Counted from the stretch's first letter, positions 9,090 to 18,683 are shown. The stretch is DNA of 62,378 nucleotides from Prevotella brunnea (GCF_008016795.1 NZ_SDIK01000035.1:1-62378), one strand, 5' to 3'. The notes: generated by a model from the letters alone, not told the origin. A program made the numbers and translations.

Positions 9090-10271
9090 ATGGTAAAAAA
9101 AATCTTATTCTTGTTTTGTTCGTTGGTAATGTTTTCATGTACCCAAAACGATGAGCCGGAACCGCTAAAAATAGAGGCGGATAAAACCATCTTTATGTAT
9201 CTGCCATGGACGGGAGGAAGCGATCTTAACAGTAAAGGCAAACCTATTTATATGGGACTTTACGACTTGTTTAACGAGAATATTAAAAGTGTAGAGAGGG
9301 CGATAGAGACGTTAGGTTCCACGCAAAAAACTCGCACACTCGTTCTTATATCCGACAAGCCTTCTTCTGCTTATCTTTTTGAGATACTTTATCAAAATGG
9401 GAAATGTACAAGAGACACACTTCATCACTATGTTAATTTGCAAACCAATCGTGATGGGTTGTCTAATGTGATTTCCAAAATCAAACAAATTTCACCCACA
9501 CGCACTTATTCGATGATTATGGGTGCACATGGGTCAGGATGGATACCCAAGAACAAAACACGAAGAAGAACACGTAGCATTGGTGGACTTACAGCTTCCG
9601 AGCAGTTTGATATATCAGAGATTGCCGATGCCATTGCTATGAATGGGATAAAGCTCCAATTCTTGTGCTTCGATGATTGCTATATGTCGAACGTGGAAGT
9701 GGCATACGACTTGAAAGACGTAACGCGATACATCATAGCATCTACGAGTGAGGTTATGGATACTGGCATTCCTTACGAGACCGTGTACAGATATATGGCG
9801 TCCGGCGAACCTAATTATGAGGCCATCGTGAAAGGTTTTTTGAGTTATTATTCGGCACCAAATCCTTATCCGTATGGGAGTCTCTCGGTTATTGATTGTA
9901 ATTATGTTGAGGATATGGCACGTGTCATTCGACAATTTAATCATTCCGGAACAGATGCTCCATCTGGCGCAGAAGTAGCACCTCAAGATCCATACGAAAT
10001 GGAGAATCATAATTATTATGATCTTGGCGACTATCTCAGAAAATACAACCTGAAGTTGTTCTCACAAGGAAAGGATAGCATCAGATATAATGATGCGTTG
10101 ATAAACCTTGTTCCGTACAAAATTAAAACGGAAAAACTCTATACCATGTATTTTGGAGGCAGTTCTTATACTGTGCGAGCATATTCCGGAATAACCATCA
10201 GCGACCCGGCAACAAGTCCGAGCACTTTCAAGAACAAATTGCAAACCCGTTGGTGGAAAGCCACACATTAA
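9090..10271 (+). CDS. Clostripain-family (C11) cysteine peptidase, lipoprotein
   Basis: A 393-residue predicted lipoprotein peptidase. The N terminus MVKKILFLFCSLVMFSC has a lipobox ending at Cys17. The C11 caspase-like fold is recognisable from the catalytic His in MGAHGSGW (His147) and catalytic Cys in FLCFDDCYMSNVEVAYDL (Cys197), with flanking ASTSEVMDTGIPYE as in clostripain-like proteins of Bacteroidetes. Family members cleave after Arg or Lys and may self-activate; specificity here is unknown. Monocistronic by position, between the valS terminator and a convergent DUF2461 gene. Confidence 0.9.
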   Translation: MVKKILFLFCSLVMFSCTQNDEPEPLKIEADKTIFMYLPWTGGSDLNSKGKPIYMGLYDLFNENIKSVERAIETLGSTQKTRTLVLISDKPSSAYLFEILYQNGKCTRDTLHHYVNLQTNRDGLSNVISKIKQISPTRTYSMIMGAHGSGWIPKNKTRRRTRSIGGLTASEQFDISEIADAIAMNGIKLQFLCFDDCYMSNVEVAYDLKDVTRYIIASTSEVMDTGIPYETVYRYMASGEPNYEAIVKGFLSYYSAPNPYPYGSLSVIDCNYVEDMARVIRQFNHSGTDAPSGAEVAPQDPYEMENHNYYDLGDYLRKYNLKLFSQGKDSIRYNDALINLVPYKIKTEKLYTMYFGGSSYTVRAYSGITISDPATSPSTFKNKLQTRWWKATH

Positions 10272-10333
10272 TAATTAATGAAATAGGAGGAGGAAGGTAG
10301 CGCAATACCGAATATTGGTAAGCAGTACTATTG

Positions 10334-11044
10334 TTATTCGTAATCATCAATGACACTATTCATGAAGTCCATCATGGGTTTACCTAATTTGCAAATTTCA
10401 ACAAATTCCTCTATCCATCCTTCTCCTTCAAAAAAGTTATCAGAAACTTTTTTCCAGCAACAATAATCTTTCATTCTCAAATATTGGGCAAATTCATAGT
10501 CTCTCGGAAAACCTTTAGGCATCGTCTTCAATGCCGCAAGACCAAATCCCCTTTCCGTAACCTTGTCATTTTCCCAATGACCACTGTTGGGGAGTCCAAA
10601 GGTCTTTACAAATTCTTCTGATTCCACTATACTACGCCAATTCTCAATATTTACCATCAGTTCGTTTCTACATGACGTAAGAATATTCGTGGGAAGCCAA
10701 TAAGAGCCAACGGCTATCAGACAGTTACTTGGTTGGACATGAATGTAATAACCACCCCTTAGAGCTTTCCGACCTTTCGCGCAAATGTAGGCACCAAAAT
10801 GGCGTTTGTACGGACTTTTATCCGGTGAGAATCTTATGTCGCGATAAAAACGATAAGTGCAGTCTTTAACATCCAAATGCGAGACTTCATCATCGAAACC
10901 TGCCAAAGCCCTAATGGCTTCGGCTATACCTAATTCAAAACTTTGTCTCGCAAGCTCGTAATCGTTTTTATGTTCCTGAAACCATTCGCGATTATTATTG
11001 ATTGCAACGTCATTCAAGAAATTTAATATCAGAGTTGTATTCAT
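10334..11044 (-). CDS. DUF2461 (TIGR02453) family protein
   Basis: A 236-residue protein of the DUF2461/TIGR02453 family, function unknown. The frame is open to 11188, but the family sequence begins at the Met encoded at 11042-11044 (MNTTLILNFLNDVAINNNRE), and a longer start would overlap nth. Diagnostic stretches are REWFQEHKNDYELARQSFE, YRFYRDIRFSPDKSPYKRHF and GGYYIHVQPSNCLIAVGSYW. It lies 10 bp after the nth stop, so the two are probably co-transcribed. Confidence 0.9.
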   Translation of the reverse strand: MNTTLILNFLNDVAINNNREWFQEHKNDYELARQSFELGIAEAIRALAGFDDEVSHLDVKDCTYRFYRDIRFSPDKSPYKRHFGAYICAKGRKALRGGYYIHVQPSNCLIAVGSYWLPTNILTSCRNELMVNIENWRSIVESEEFVKTFGLPNSGHWENDKVTERGFGLAALKTMPKGFPRDYEFAQYLRMKDYCCWKKVSDNFFEGEGWIEEFVEICKLGKPMMDFMNSVIDDYE

Positions 11045-11054
11045 GAGTAGATGC

Positions 11055-11705
11055 TTATGATAATTTACTGCCTTCAAAAATTTTGGGACAGAGGAATTCA
11101 AATTGACACTTGGCACATTGTGGAGACATGCTTTTACAAATATATCTGCCGTGTAATAGCAGCCAGTGATGCGCCGAAGATACTTCATTCAAAGGAATAT
11201 TCTTCATGAGGTAATCTTCCACTTTTCTCGGATTGTTAGCTTTGCGAGGTACAAGTCCCATTCTGTGACTGACACGATATACATGTGTATCAACAGCTAA
11301 AGTGGGCTTACCAAACCATACAGCTTGAATTACATTCGCGGTCTTCCGACCAACGCCCGGTAGGGTTGTCAGCTCATCAGGATTGGAAGGCACCTCTCCA
11401 TTAAAATCCGAAACTAATTTCCGAGACATTTCCACCAAATGTTTTGCTTTAGAATTGGGATAAGATACACTTTTTACATATTCAAACACGTCTTCCACTT
11501 CTGCTCGAGACATTGTTGTTGCGTCGGGATAACGTTCAAACAGTGCGGGAGTTACTTCGTTTATGCGTTTATCCGTACATTGTGCCGATAGCAGCGTGGC
11601 GCATAGAAGTTGAAACGCGGATCCAAACATAAGCTCTGTCGAAATCGGACCTACGTTTTTACGAAAATACTCCAATATGTAATCGTATCGTTCTTTTCTT
11701 GTCAT
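11055..11705 (-). CDS. nth: Endonuclease III (DNA glycosylase/AP lyase)
   Basis: A 216-residue base-excision repair enzyme removing oxidised pyrimidines. The start at 11703-11705 (MTRKERYDYILEYF) is preferred over the in-frame 11735. The HhH motif LPGVGRKTA carries catalytic Lys121, and AVDTHVYRVSHRM carries Asp139. The iron-sulfur loop near the C terminus has the expected Cys spacing (C-x6-C-x2-C-x5-C, CKSMSPQCAKCQFEFLC). Full length. Promoter-like TATCTTTG lies at 11760-11767 on the minus strand. Confidence 0.96.
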   Translation of the reverse strand: MTRKERYDYILEYFRKNVGPISTELMFGSAFQLLCATLLSAQCTDKRINEVTPALFERYPDATTMSRAEVEDVFEYVKSVSYPNSKAKHLVEMSRKLVSDFNGEVPSNPDELTTLPGVGRKTANVIQAVWFGKPTLAVDTHVYRVSHRMGLVPRKANNPRKVEDYLMKNIPLNEVSSAHHWLLLHGRYICKSMSPQCAKCQFEFLCPKIFEGSKLS

Positions 11706-11785
11706 GTTCGATTTACCAAACTTTAAATATTTCAATTGAAATAACTAACATAATATGTGCAAAGATAGTAAAAACTTGGAGAAAA

Positions 11786-11817
11786 TTTGGTGTTTTGCCA
11801 AAGATAACGTAATTTTG
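11786..11817 (+). promoter_or_regulatory. Promoter of the 73-residue membrane protein
   Basis: A full Bacteroidetes promoter: TTTG at 11786-11789, 20 bp, then TAATTTTG at 11810-11817. The expected start lies about 20 bp before the ATG at 11844. Confidence 0.75.
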
Positions 11818-11843
11818 CAAAGCATACAAATAATTAAAGTATT

Positions 11844-12065
11844 ATGACAACAGCATTGATAGGATTGGCGGCTTTGTTTATAATTGCCTTGATAGGCTGG
11901 GCGATTGCTGAAGCTAAGAGTAAAATAATCCTCTTCTCACATTCGGATGAAGAAGCAGAAGGTGTAGCAGAAATGAAAGAGGCTTTTGAGACAAATGGCA
12001 ATAAAGAACTAACACTGAAAGACTTGGTGAAGAAAAATTGCACCAAAGGTTATCAATCAATTTAA
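11844..12065 (+). CDS. Small single-pass membrane protein of unknown function
   Basis: A 73-residue protein with an N-terminal hydrophobic helix (about 2-23, TTALIGLAALFIIALIGWAI) and an acidic then basic cytosolic-looking tail (HSDEEAEGVAEMKEAFETNG, LTLKDLVKKNC). I do not recognise a family. It is supported as a real gene by a well-formed promoter 27-58 bp upstream and a strong terminator 24 bp after its stop, making it a solitary transcription unit. Confidence 0.65.
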   Translation: MTTALIGLAALFIIALIGWAIAEAKSKIILFSHSDEEAEGVAEMKEAFETNGNKELTLKDLVKKNCTKGYQSI

Positions 12066-12088
12066 GCCTTAGTTTCGATCGAATAAAG

Positions 12089-12134
12089 AGCATTTCCCTG
12101 TTACGATATGATAGGCATGGAAATGCTTTTTTTT
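12089..12134 (+). terminator. Rho-independent terminator of the small membrane protein gene
   Basis: AGCATTTCC (12089-12097) pairs with GGAAATGCT (12119-12127), followed by a run of T residues to about 12134. Confidence 0.75.
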
Positions 12135-12768
12135 ATCTCCTTCTCTTTGAAGACACCGTTTGCAAGTTTTAAGTAAAAGTTGATGTGAGAGGTCATTACA
12201 TATTTACTACAGATTGTACCATCTCATCTCCGATATTTTTTATCATCAATATAATCGAGAATAGATTGATAATGGGGGCATTGTTTCCAACTCAAATCGT
12301 TATATTGGAGCTTCACTCGTAATTGCAAATACGTGCCACCATACCTGCAAAATGAAAAATTCAATGCTTTGTCAGCCATCAAATTAGCAATAGGTCAGCT
12401 TTTGCTTTTCAAAAGCTTAGCTTTTGGAGGGTAAAAGATAAGCTTTTGAGAGGCAAAAGATAAGCTTTTAAAACGGAACTCTAAATCGCTTATTATCAAA
12501 GCTTTATTACAACAATAATTAAGTGTACCACGCAAGTCGGTTTGTCATGATAAATAAAGCATGCCTTGGGCGTTGGTGGTTTGAGAATTCTGTTTGTTTA
12601 CTGATTTTGAATTGCATGATTAAAATCATTGACTGCCCCTTAAATGAGATAGCGTTCTCAGGCAAACATTAAACGATTGAAAATGTGTCAAAGGCATATT
12701 CAGAAAACACAGATTGCAGCCATATCGAATGATTAAGTGCGCTATCTAAACCTATTACATTTTATTTT
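12135..12768. other. Gene-free intergenic region upstream of ileS
   Basis: About 630 bp between the terminator and the ileS promoter. The only structure I see is 22-bp array B (12395-12482). No frame here has coding character, and no RNA gene or riboswitch fold was recognised. Confidence 0.6.
12395..12482. repeat. 22-bp tandem repeat array B (4 units)
   Basis: Units begin at 12395, 12417, 12439 and 12461, exactly 22 bp apart. They share an AGCTTTT core followed by a variable middle and AAAAG, so units 2 and 3 form CTTTTG...CAAAAG or CTTTT...AAAAG inverted repeats. The fourth unit decays after TAAGCTTTTAAAA. The core is shared with arrays at 23425 and 56456. There are no spacers, so it is not CRISPR. 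Confidence 0.9.
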
Positions 12769-12800
12769 TTTGGTTGTTTCGACTATTATTTATATCTTTG
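12769..12800 (+). promoter_or_regulatory. Promoter of ileS
   Basis: TTTG at 12769-12772, 20 bp, then TATCTTTG at 12793-12800, a consensus Bacteroidetes promoter ending 37 bp before the ileS ATG. Confidence 0.75.
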
Positions 12801-12837
12801 CATACTCGTAGAATAATAGATTTAGAAGAATAATAAT

Positions 12838-15800
12838 ATGGCTAAAAAATTCGCCGAATACAATGGCCTGGATTTGGTTAAAACCAACAAAGATGTGTTG
12901 GAGCAATGGAAAGAAAACGATATTTTCCATAAGAGTATTGATGAACGTGAAGGAGCTCCAAAGTTCATTTTTTTTGAAGGACCTCCATCAGCGAATGGTC
13001 ATCCGGGCATCCATCATGTTCTGGCGCGTACCATAAAAGATACGTTTAACCGCTATAAAACCATGCGAGGATTCCAAGTTCACCGTAAGGCCGGATGGGA
13101 CACACATGGATTACCCGTTGAGCTGGGAGTTGAGAAAGAATTGGGTATTACAAAAAAAGATATCGACAACAAATCCTCTGAAAAATATATTTCAACTGAG
13201 GATTACAACAAGAAATGCCGGGAAAACGTCATGAAGTTTACGGAAGAATGGCGTAAACTTACGGAGGAAATGGGATATTTTATCGATTTGGATCACCCAT
13301 ATATTACTTATGACAATAAATATATAGAAACCCTATGGTGGCTGCTTAAGCAGCTGTACAATAAGGGGCTGCTGTATAAAGGCTATACCATTCAGCCCTA
13401 TTCTCCGGCGGCAGGTACCGGCTTGTCGAGCCATGAACTCAATCAGCCCGGTTGTTACCGTGATGTAAAAGATACTACTGTTACCGCGCAATTTAAAATC
13501 GTTGCTTCCGATTGGGAGGCATTCGTTAAGAAACATGGCATTAAATGGAATAATTGGGGAGAGCCTTCGTTCTTGGCATGGACAACCACTCCTTGGACAT
13601 TACCATCTAATACGGCATTGTGTGTGGGTCCAAAAATTGATTATGTCATTTTAGAAACTTATAACCCATACACGGCAGAGAGAGTTTCAGTTTTCATTGC
13701 CGAATCAAGGGTTTCTGCTTATTTCAAACCAGAAGGAGAAATTAAAGAAGGTGAAGAGTTGCCGGATTACGCTTCAGGTGACAAAATCTTACCATATCGC
13801 ATTATAGCAAAGGTTAAAGGAAGTGAACTTGAAGGTGTTAGGTATCAGCAACTTATGCCATGGATTAAACCCGTAGAGAAAACTGGAGACTTTGCTGCAA
13901 AATTTGTTAATGACTACGCCCAAGCCCATCCGGAGAAAGTTTTTGATAGTGAAGACGGACGCGACAGCTTTGTCGAAATGTCGAGCGAGGCTTTCCGCAT
14001 TATTCTTGGCGACTACGTTACAACAGAAGATGGTACGGGTATCGTGCACACCGCCCCTACATTTGGTGCCGATGATGCCAAAGTTTGTAAGGATGCTAAT
14101 ATCCCGGCTCTATACCTGATATCCAAAAAGGGTGAGACGCGCCCAATGGTGGATTTACAAGGTAAATATTATTCCATAACTGACTTAGATCACAATTTTA
14201 TCCGATGCTGTGTAAATGAACAGGCTTATGGAACTCATGCGGGTGATTACGTGAAGAATGCTTACGATCCCAAGTTCAATCAAAATGGTGTATGGGATAA
14301 AGTCGCAAGTGAGAAATCTGAAGACTTAAATATCATTATGTCTTTGGAAATGAAAAAAGAGGGTACGGCATTTGCCATTAAGAAGCACGTACATAATTAT
14401 CCGCATTGTTGGCGCACGGATAAACCCATTCTTTATTATCCACTTGATAGTTGGTTTATAAAGGATACGGCAAAAAAAGACCAAATGGTGGCTCTTAACA
14501 AGACCATCAATTGGCAACCGGAATCAACCGGTTCGGGAAGGTTTGGAAATTGGCTCGAGAATTTGAATGATTGGAATTTAAGTCGTTCGCGTTTTTGGGG
14601 AACTCCGCTTCCGATTTGGCGAGATGACAAACGTAATGAAAAATGTATTGGCTCAATAGAGGAACTGTACAATGAGATAGAAAAATCAGTCGCAGCGGGA
14701 ATTATGAAGTCGAATCCCCTGAAAGAGGAAGGTTTCATAATTGGTGATTACAGTCGCGAAAATTATGATAAGATAGATTTACATCGTCCATATGTAGATA
14801 ATATTATTTTGGTAAACGACAACGGAGAGCCAATGTACCGTGAAAACGATTTAATTGATGTGTGGTTTGACAGTGGCTCCATGCCGTATGCACAGTTACA
14901 TTATCCGTTTGAAGGTGAATTGGATGAAACATCCATGAAGGAAGCCGGACTAACTGAAACAGAATGTCGTAGCCAATTGATAAATTCCGAATATAAGGGA
15001 ATACCGGTACCTCCGGCATTTTATCCTGCCGATTTCATCAACGAGGGAGTTGATCAGACGCGAGGATGGTTCTTTACCTTACATGCGATAGCTACGATGG
15101 TGTTTAATTCCGTCGCATTTAAGAATGTTATTTCCACAGGGTTGGTTCTTGACGCTAAGGGGAATAAGATGAGTAAGCATGTGGGTAATGTAACCAATCC
15201 CTTTGAAATGTTAGAGAAATATGGTGCCGACCCTGTTCGTTTCTATATGCTGACGAATAGTGCTCCATGGGATAACTTGAAGTTTGACCCAAAAGGGGTT
15301 GATGAGTGCCGCCGAAAATTCTTTGGCACATTGTACAATTCCTATGGCTTCTTCGCTCTTTATGCGAATGTGGATAAATATGTAGCTCCCGATTTAGGAG
15401 ACAATGAGTGCGTGCTGAATAGCGATGCGCCGGAGATTGATAGATGGATTATCTCCAAATTGAACTCCTTGATATTACATGTAACTGAAGAATTGGAACG
15501 CTTCGATCCAACACGTGCCGGTCGGCTCATTGATAATTTCGTTAATGATGATTTGAGTAATTGGTATGTTCGTCTAAATCGCAAACGTTTCTGGGGCAAA
15601 GAAATGAGTGCTGACAAGAAGAGTGCTTATGATTGTCTTTACATCTGTTTGATGACCATTTCCAAGTTGATGGCACCTTTAGCTCCTTTCTATTCAGATA
15701 AACTGTATCTCGATTTGGGAGGAACAAAGGAAAGTATACATTTGGAAGATTGGCCTAAAGTGAACGCTTCTTTCATCGACGCAGAATTGGAGACCAAAAT

Positions 15801-16515
15801 GGATATGGCACAGCGTATCACTTCAATGGTTTTGGCTTTACGGCGTAAAGTGAATATTAAAGTACGTCAGCCATTGGCTCAAATAATGATACCGGCAATT
15901 GACGACACTCAGAAACGACATATTCAAGCTGTTTCAGAATTAGTTAAATCTGAAGTGAACGTGAAGGCACTTAACTTTATCGAAAGTCAAGGAATATTAG
16001 TTAAAAAAGTGAAGTGCAACTTTCGCGTAATGGGCAAAAAGTTTGGAAAGCGGATGAAAGCAGTAGCTTCTCAAATGGATAGCCTTACTCAAGATGATAT
16101 CGCTGCTTTTGAAAAGACTGGATTCTATGAATTTGACTTATCAGACGAACACGTGATTGTGGATATAGCCGATGTTGAGATTATATCTGAGGATATTCCC
16201 GGTTGGCTGGTCAGCAATGAAGGAAACCTCACTGTGGCATTGGAAGTTGAGCTGACAGATGAACTTCGTAATGAGGGGATGGCGCGTGAGCTTATCAACA
16301 GAATTCAAAACCTACGGAAAGAAACCGGATTTGAGATTACCGACCGCATCATTGTTACTATCGAGTCTCATGAAAAAACCAATGCTGCATTGGACAGCTT
16401 CAGCGATTTAATTAAAAATCAGGTTCTTGCCAATGACATTGTTATTGCTGACAATAACGGAACAGAAGTTGATCTTGATGGATTCAAACTTAGAATAACT
16501 GTAAACAAGGCTTAG
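12838..16515 (+). CDS. ileS: Isoleucyl-tRNA synthetase, type 2 (eukaryote-like)
   Basis: A 1225-residue class I synthetase for tRNA-Ile. The HIGH region reads SANGHPGIHHVLARTIKD (HPGIHH at 55-60) and the KMSKS loop is KMSKH at about 777-781. Both variants and the great length are characteristic of the type 2 IleRS lineage. CP1 editing residues are in LAWTTTPWTLPSNTALCVGP and GTGIVHTAPTFGADD. Type 2 enzymes are known for low mupirocin sensitivity, so intrinsic tolerance is plausible but inferred. A long C-terminal extension (DUF5915-like, about 1040-1225) replaces the zinc finger of type 1. Followed by a DksA-like gene 99 bp downstream. Confidence 0.97.
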   Translation: MAKKFAEYNGLDLVKTNKDVLEQWKENDIFHKSIDEREGAPKFIFFEGPPSANGHPGIHHVLARTIKDTFNRYKTMRGFQVHRKAGWDTHGLPVELGVEKELGITKKDIDNKSSEKYISTEDYNKKCRENVMKFTEEWRKLTEEMGYFIDLDHPYITYDNKYIETLWWLLKQLYNKGLLYKGYTIQPYSPAAGTGLSSHELNQPGCYRDVKDTTVTAQFKIVASDWEAFVKKHGIKWNNWGEPSFLAWTTTPWTLPSNTALCVGPKIDYVILETYNPYTAERVSVFIAESRVSAYFKPEGEIKEGEELPDYASGDKILPYRIIAKVKGSELEGVRYQQLMPWIKPVEKTGDFAAKFVNDYAQAHPEKVFDSEDGRDSFVEMSSEAFRIILGDYVTTEDGTGIVHTAPTFGADDAKVCKDANIPALYLISKKGETRPMVDLQGKYYSITDLDHNFIRCCVNEQAYGTHAGDYVKNAYDPKFNQNGVWDKVASEKSEDLNIIMSLEMKKEGTAFAIKKHVHNYPHCWRTDKPILYYPLDSWFIKDTAKKDQMVALNKTINWQPESTGSGRFGNWLENLNDWNLSRSRFWGTPLPIWRDDKRNEKCIGSIEELYNEIEKSVAAGIMKSNPLKEEGFIIGDYSRENYDKIDLHRPYVDNIILVNDNGEPMYRENDLIDVWFDSGSMPYAQLHYPFEGELDETSMKEAGLTETECRSQLINSEYKGIPVPPAFYPADFINEGVDQTRGWFFTLHAIATMVFNSVAFKNVISTGLVLDAKGNKMSKHVGNVTNPFEMLEKYGADPVRFYMLTNSAPWDNLKFDPKGVDECRRKFFGTLYNSYGFFALYANVDKYVAPDLGDNECVLNSDAPEIDRWIISKLNSLILHVTEELERFDPTRAGRLIDNFVNDDLSNWYVRLNRKRFWGKEMSADKKSAYDCLYICLMTISKLMAPLAPFYSDKLYLDLGGTKESIHLEDWPKVNASFIDAELETKMDMAQRITSMVLALRRKVNIKVRQPLAQIMIPAIDDTQKRHIQAVSELVKSEVNVKALNFIESQGILVKKVKCNFRVMGKKFGKRMKAVASQMDSLTQDDIAAFEKTGFYEFDLSDEHVIVDIADVEIISEDIPGWLVSNEGNLTVALEVELTDELRNEGMARELINRIQNLRKETGFEITDRIIVTIESHEKTNAALDSFSDLIKNQVLANDIVIADNNGTEVDLDGFKLRITVNKA

Positions 16516-16614
16516 TGAGGAGTATAAAAAACAATGATTGGATATAAAATGCTCATCGTACGTAATATTTACAGCTCTCAAACAAATCTATTAATTCAAT
16601 AAACATATAACCTT

Positions 16615-16998
16615 ATGGACATAAAGAAACGCTATAGTGATGAGGAACTTGATGAGTTCAGAGTCATAGTAAATGAAAAACTGAAAATCGCGAAGTCGGA
16701 TTATGAGGAAACAATGAAAGTACTCATGAACAAGAATACAAATGACATTGATGATACGTCACCGACTTACAAGGCATTGGAAGAAGGTAGCTCCAATCAG
16801 ACGAAAGAAGAACTTGTGCAAATGGCACAACGACAACAGAAATTTATTCAAGGATTGCAGGCTGCCCTTGTTCGTATTGACAATAAAACATACGGAATTG
16901 ACCGTATAACAGGAGAATTGATTCCAAAGGAAAGATTGCGCGTGGTGCCTCATGCTACTTTGAGCGTAGCTTCTAAACAGGCAAATAAAGATCACTAA
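16615..16998 (+). CDS. DksA/TraR-like protein lacking zinc-finger cysteines
   Basis: A 127-residue member of the TraR/DksA family as found in Bacteroidetes. The N-terminal half is a predicted coiled coil (YSDEELDEFRVIVNEKLKIA onward, with acidic DDTSP near 47). The C-terminal part keeps the family signature YGIDRITGELIPKERLRVVP followed by HATLS, but the cysteines of the C4 zinc finger are absent (Asp replaces Cys in YGI-D-R). Known family members bind the RNA polymerase secondary channel; a similar role is inferred. Directly upstream of lspA, probably co-transcribed. Confidence 0.85.
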   Translation: MDIKKRYSDEELDEFRVIVNEKLKIAKSDYEETMKVLMNKNTNDIDDTSPTYKALEEGSSNQTKEELVQMAQRQQKFIQGLQAALVRIDNKTYGIDRITGELIPKERLRVVPHATLSVASKQANKDH

Positions 16999-17053
16999 TT
17001 TGTCAATTATCCGGAAACTTATCTTCTCATGGAAAACAGTTTCTTTTAAGGAA

Positions 17054-17722
17054 ATGATAAACAGAGGAAAGAAAACAATTATTGCTTGTTCACTCATTCT
17101 ATTTTTGTTAGCAATAGATCAAGTAATAAAAATCGCTGTAAAGCTCAACATGAATCTTGGGGAATCAATTGAAATATTCGATTGGTTCCACATTGAATTC
17201 ATAGAAAATAGTGGCATGGCTTTCGGTATGGAACTGGGAAGCAAACTCTTTCTGAGTTTGTTCAGAATTGTTGCCGTATGTGGATTAACATGGTATATTT
17301 GGAAGAAGATAAAAGATGGAGCAAGGCTCGGCTATGTCATAGTTCTTTGTATGATTTACGCGGGTGCCTTCGGAAATATTATTGACTCATTAATATATGG
17401 TGAGATATTTACGGAATCGCATCCTTATTATTTAAATCTCCCTCCTGCACATTTAGTGGAGTGGGGTAATGGATATGCTTCAATACTGCATGGAAAGGTA
17501 GTTGATATGTTTTCGTTTCCTCTTTTTCACGGCACGTTCCCGACTTGGATTCCATATGTTGGCGGACAGGAATTTTTGTTTTTTTCTGCCATCTTTAATT
17601 TTGCTGATGCATGTATTAGTGTAGCGGTTTTCATCCTCCTACTTTTCTATAGGAAAGATTTTAACGGATATATACCTAACTGCCAACAAGAAAATGAAGG
17701 GGTGAAGTCATACGAAGGATGA
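17054..17722 (+). CDS. lspA: Lipoprotein signal peptidase (signal peptidase II)
   Basis: A 222-residue aspartic membrane protease that releases lipoprotein signal peptides. The ATG at 17054 is preferred over an in-frame TTG at 17000 because the protein then begins just before the first membrane helix (TIIACSLILFLLAIDQVIKI). Four membrane segments are visible. Family motifs: DQVIK, ENSGMAFGM, GNIID with the first catalytic Asp (followed by Ser rather than Arg), and FNFADACI with the second. It is longer than the E. coli enzyme because of a periplasmic insert (TESHPYYLNLPPAHLVEWGN), which is usual in Bacteroidetes. Next to a lipoprotein gene. Confidence 0.94.
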   Translation: MINRGKKTIIACSLILFLLAIDQVIKIAVKLNMNLGESIEIFDWFHIEFIENSGMAFGMELGSKLFLSLFRIVAVCGLTWYIWKKIKDGARLGYVIVLCMIYAGAFGNIIDSLIYGEIFTESHPYYLNLPPAHLVEWGNGYASILHGKVVDMFSFPLFHGTFPTWIPYVGGQEFLFFSAIFNFADACISVAVFILLLFYRKDFNGYIPNCQQENEGVKSYEG

Positions 17723-17738
17723 TTATATTTGTTTGAAT

Positions 17739-18683
17739 ATGATAAGAAACGAAAAAGTATTGTATGTTTATTTAATGATATCATTTTTTTTATTGATATC
17801 ATGTAAACCTACTGTTCCTTCCAATTATATTCAACCGGGCGATATGGAAAAAATCCTTTATGATTATCATTTGGCAATGTCTTTGGCAACACAAAAAGGA
17901 AACTCTTCGCAAATTCAAAAAACCTACAAGTTGATGGCTCTGAAAAAGCATGGCGTATCAGAGAGCCAGTTCGAATTATCCATGCGGTATTACATGAGAC
18001 ATACGGAAAAACTTCACAAAATCTATGAAAACTTATCATTGAGATTTGAAGAAGAAGCCAGAATACAAGGGATTTCTGAAAATGATTTGAATCAATATGG
18101 TTCATCGATGTTGCAAGGGGACACAGCCGATATATGGAACAAAGCTAAATCTATGATCTTAACACCATACGCTCCACGTAATTATGAGTATTTCACCATT
18201 AAAGCGGATACTTCTTTCCACAAGGGTGATAAGCTAATGCTCAACTTTGATTCAAAATTTATCATTCAAGATGGCACTCGCAATGCTATTGTTGTATTAA
18301 ATGTTGTTTTCAAGAACGATAGCATCTCTTCACAAACGTTGCACATCAACTCTGATTCCCACCAATCATTGGTATTGGAAGATAATGACGGATTAGGCAT
18401 AAAGTCGGTTTATGGCTATTTCTTAATGGCAAAACCTCAAGAATTGAGTTCTACATTTAAGTTGTTGATACTTACAAATATACGTCTAATCAAGATGCAC
18501 GTCCGTGGTTCGGAAGGCAATCAGCCTGACTCCATGAAGGCAACTGGAGATATTCGAATGGTTGGTGATAATCCCGTCAATCCTCACTTACCTCTGAAAC
18601 CTTATGACGAGGAGTTGAAAGAGCAACGAACTCCTCAAGAAGCCATGAGAGAGCGGAATATTCCAGAACGAGTGCCAAGATGA
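17739..18683 (+). CDS. DUF4296 lipoprotein
   Basis: A 314-residue predicted lipoprotein; the ATG at 17739 is chosen over the in-frame TTG at 17733. The signal peptide ends in LLISC (Cys22). The region after it (YIQPGDMEKILYDYHLAMSL through about 110) matches DUF4296, a Bacteroidetes-specific domain of unknown function. The C-terminal half is beta-rich and unassigned, ending in a Pro/Arg/Glu-rich tail (RTPQEAMRERNIPERVPR). Its stop overlaps the next start (ATGA), showing translational coupling, and it follows lspA by 16 bp. Confidence 0.85.
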   Translation: MIRNEKVLYVYLMISFFLLISCKPTVPSNYIQPGDMEKILYDYHLAMSLATQKGNSSQIQKTYKLMALKKHGVSESQFELSMRYYMRHTEKLHKIYENLSLRFEEEARIQGISENDLNQYGSSMLQGDTADIWNKAKSMILTPYAPRNYEYFTIKADTSFHKGDKLMLNFDSKFIIQDGTRNAIVVLNVVFKNDSISSQTLHINSDSHQSLVLEDNDGLGIKSVYGYFLMAKPQELSSTFKLLILTNIRLIKMHVRGSEGNQPDSMKATGDIRMVGDNPVNPHLPLKPYDEELKEQRTPQEAMRERNIPERVPR

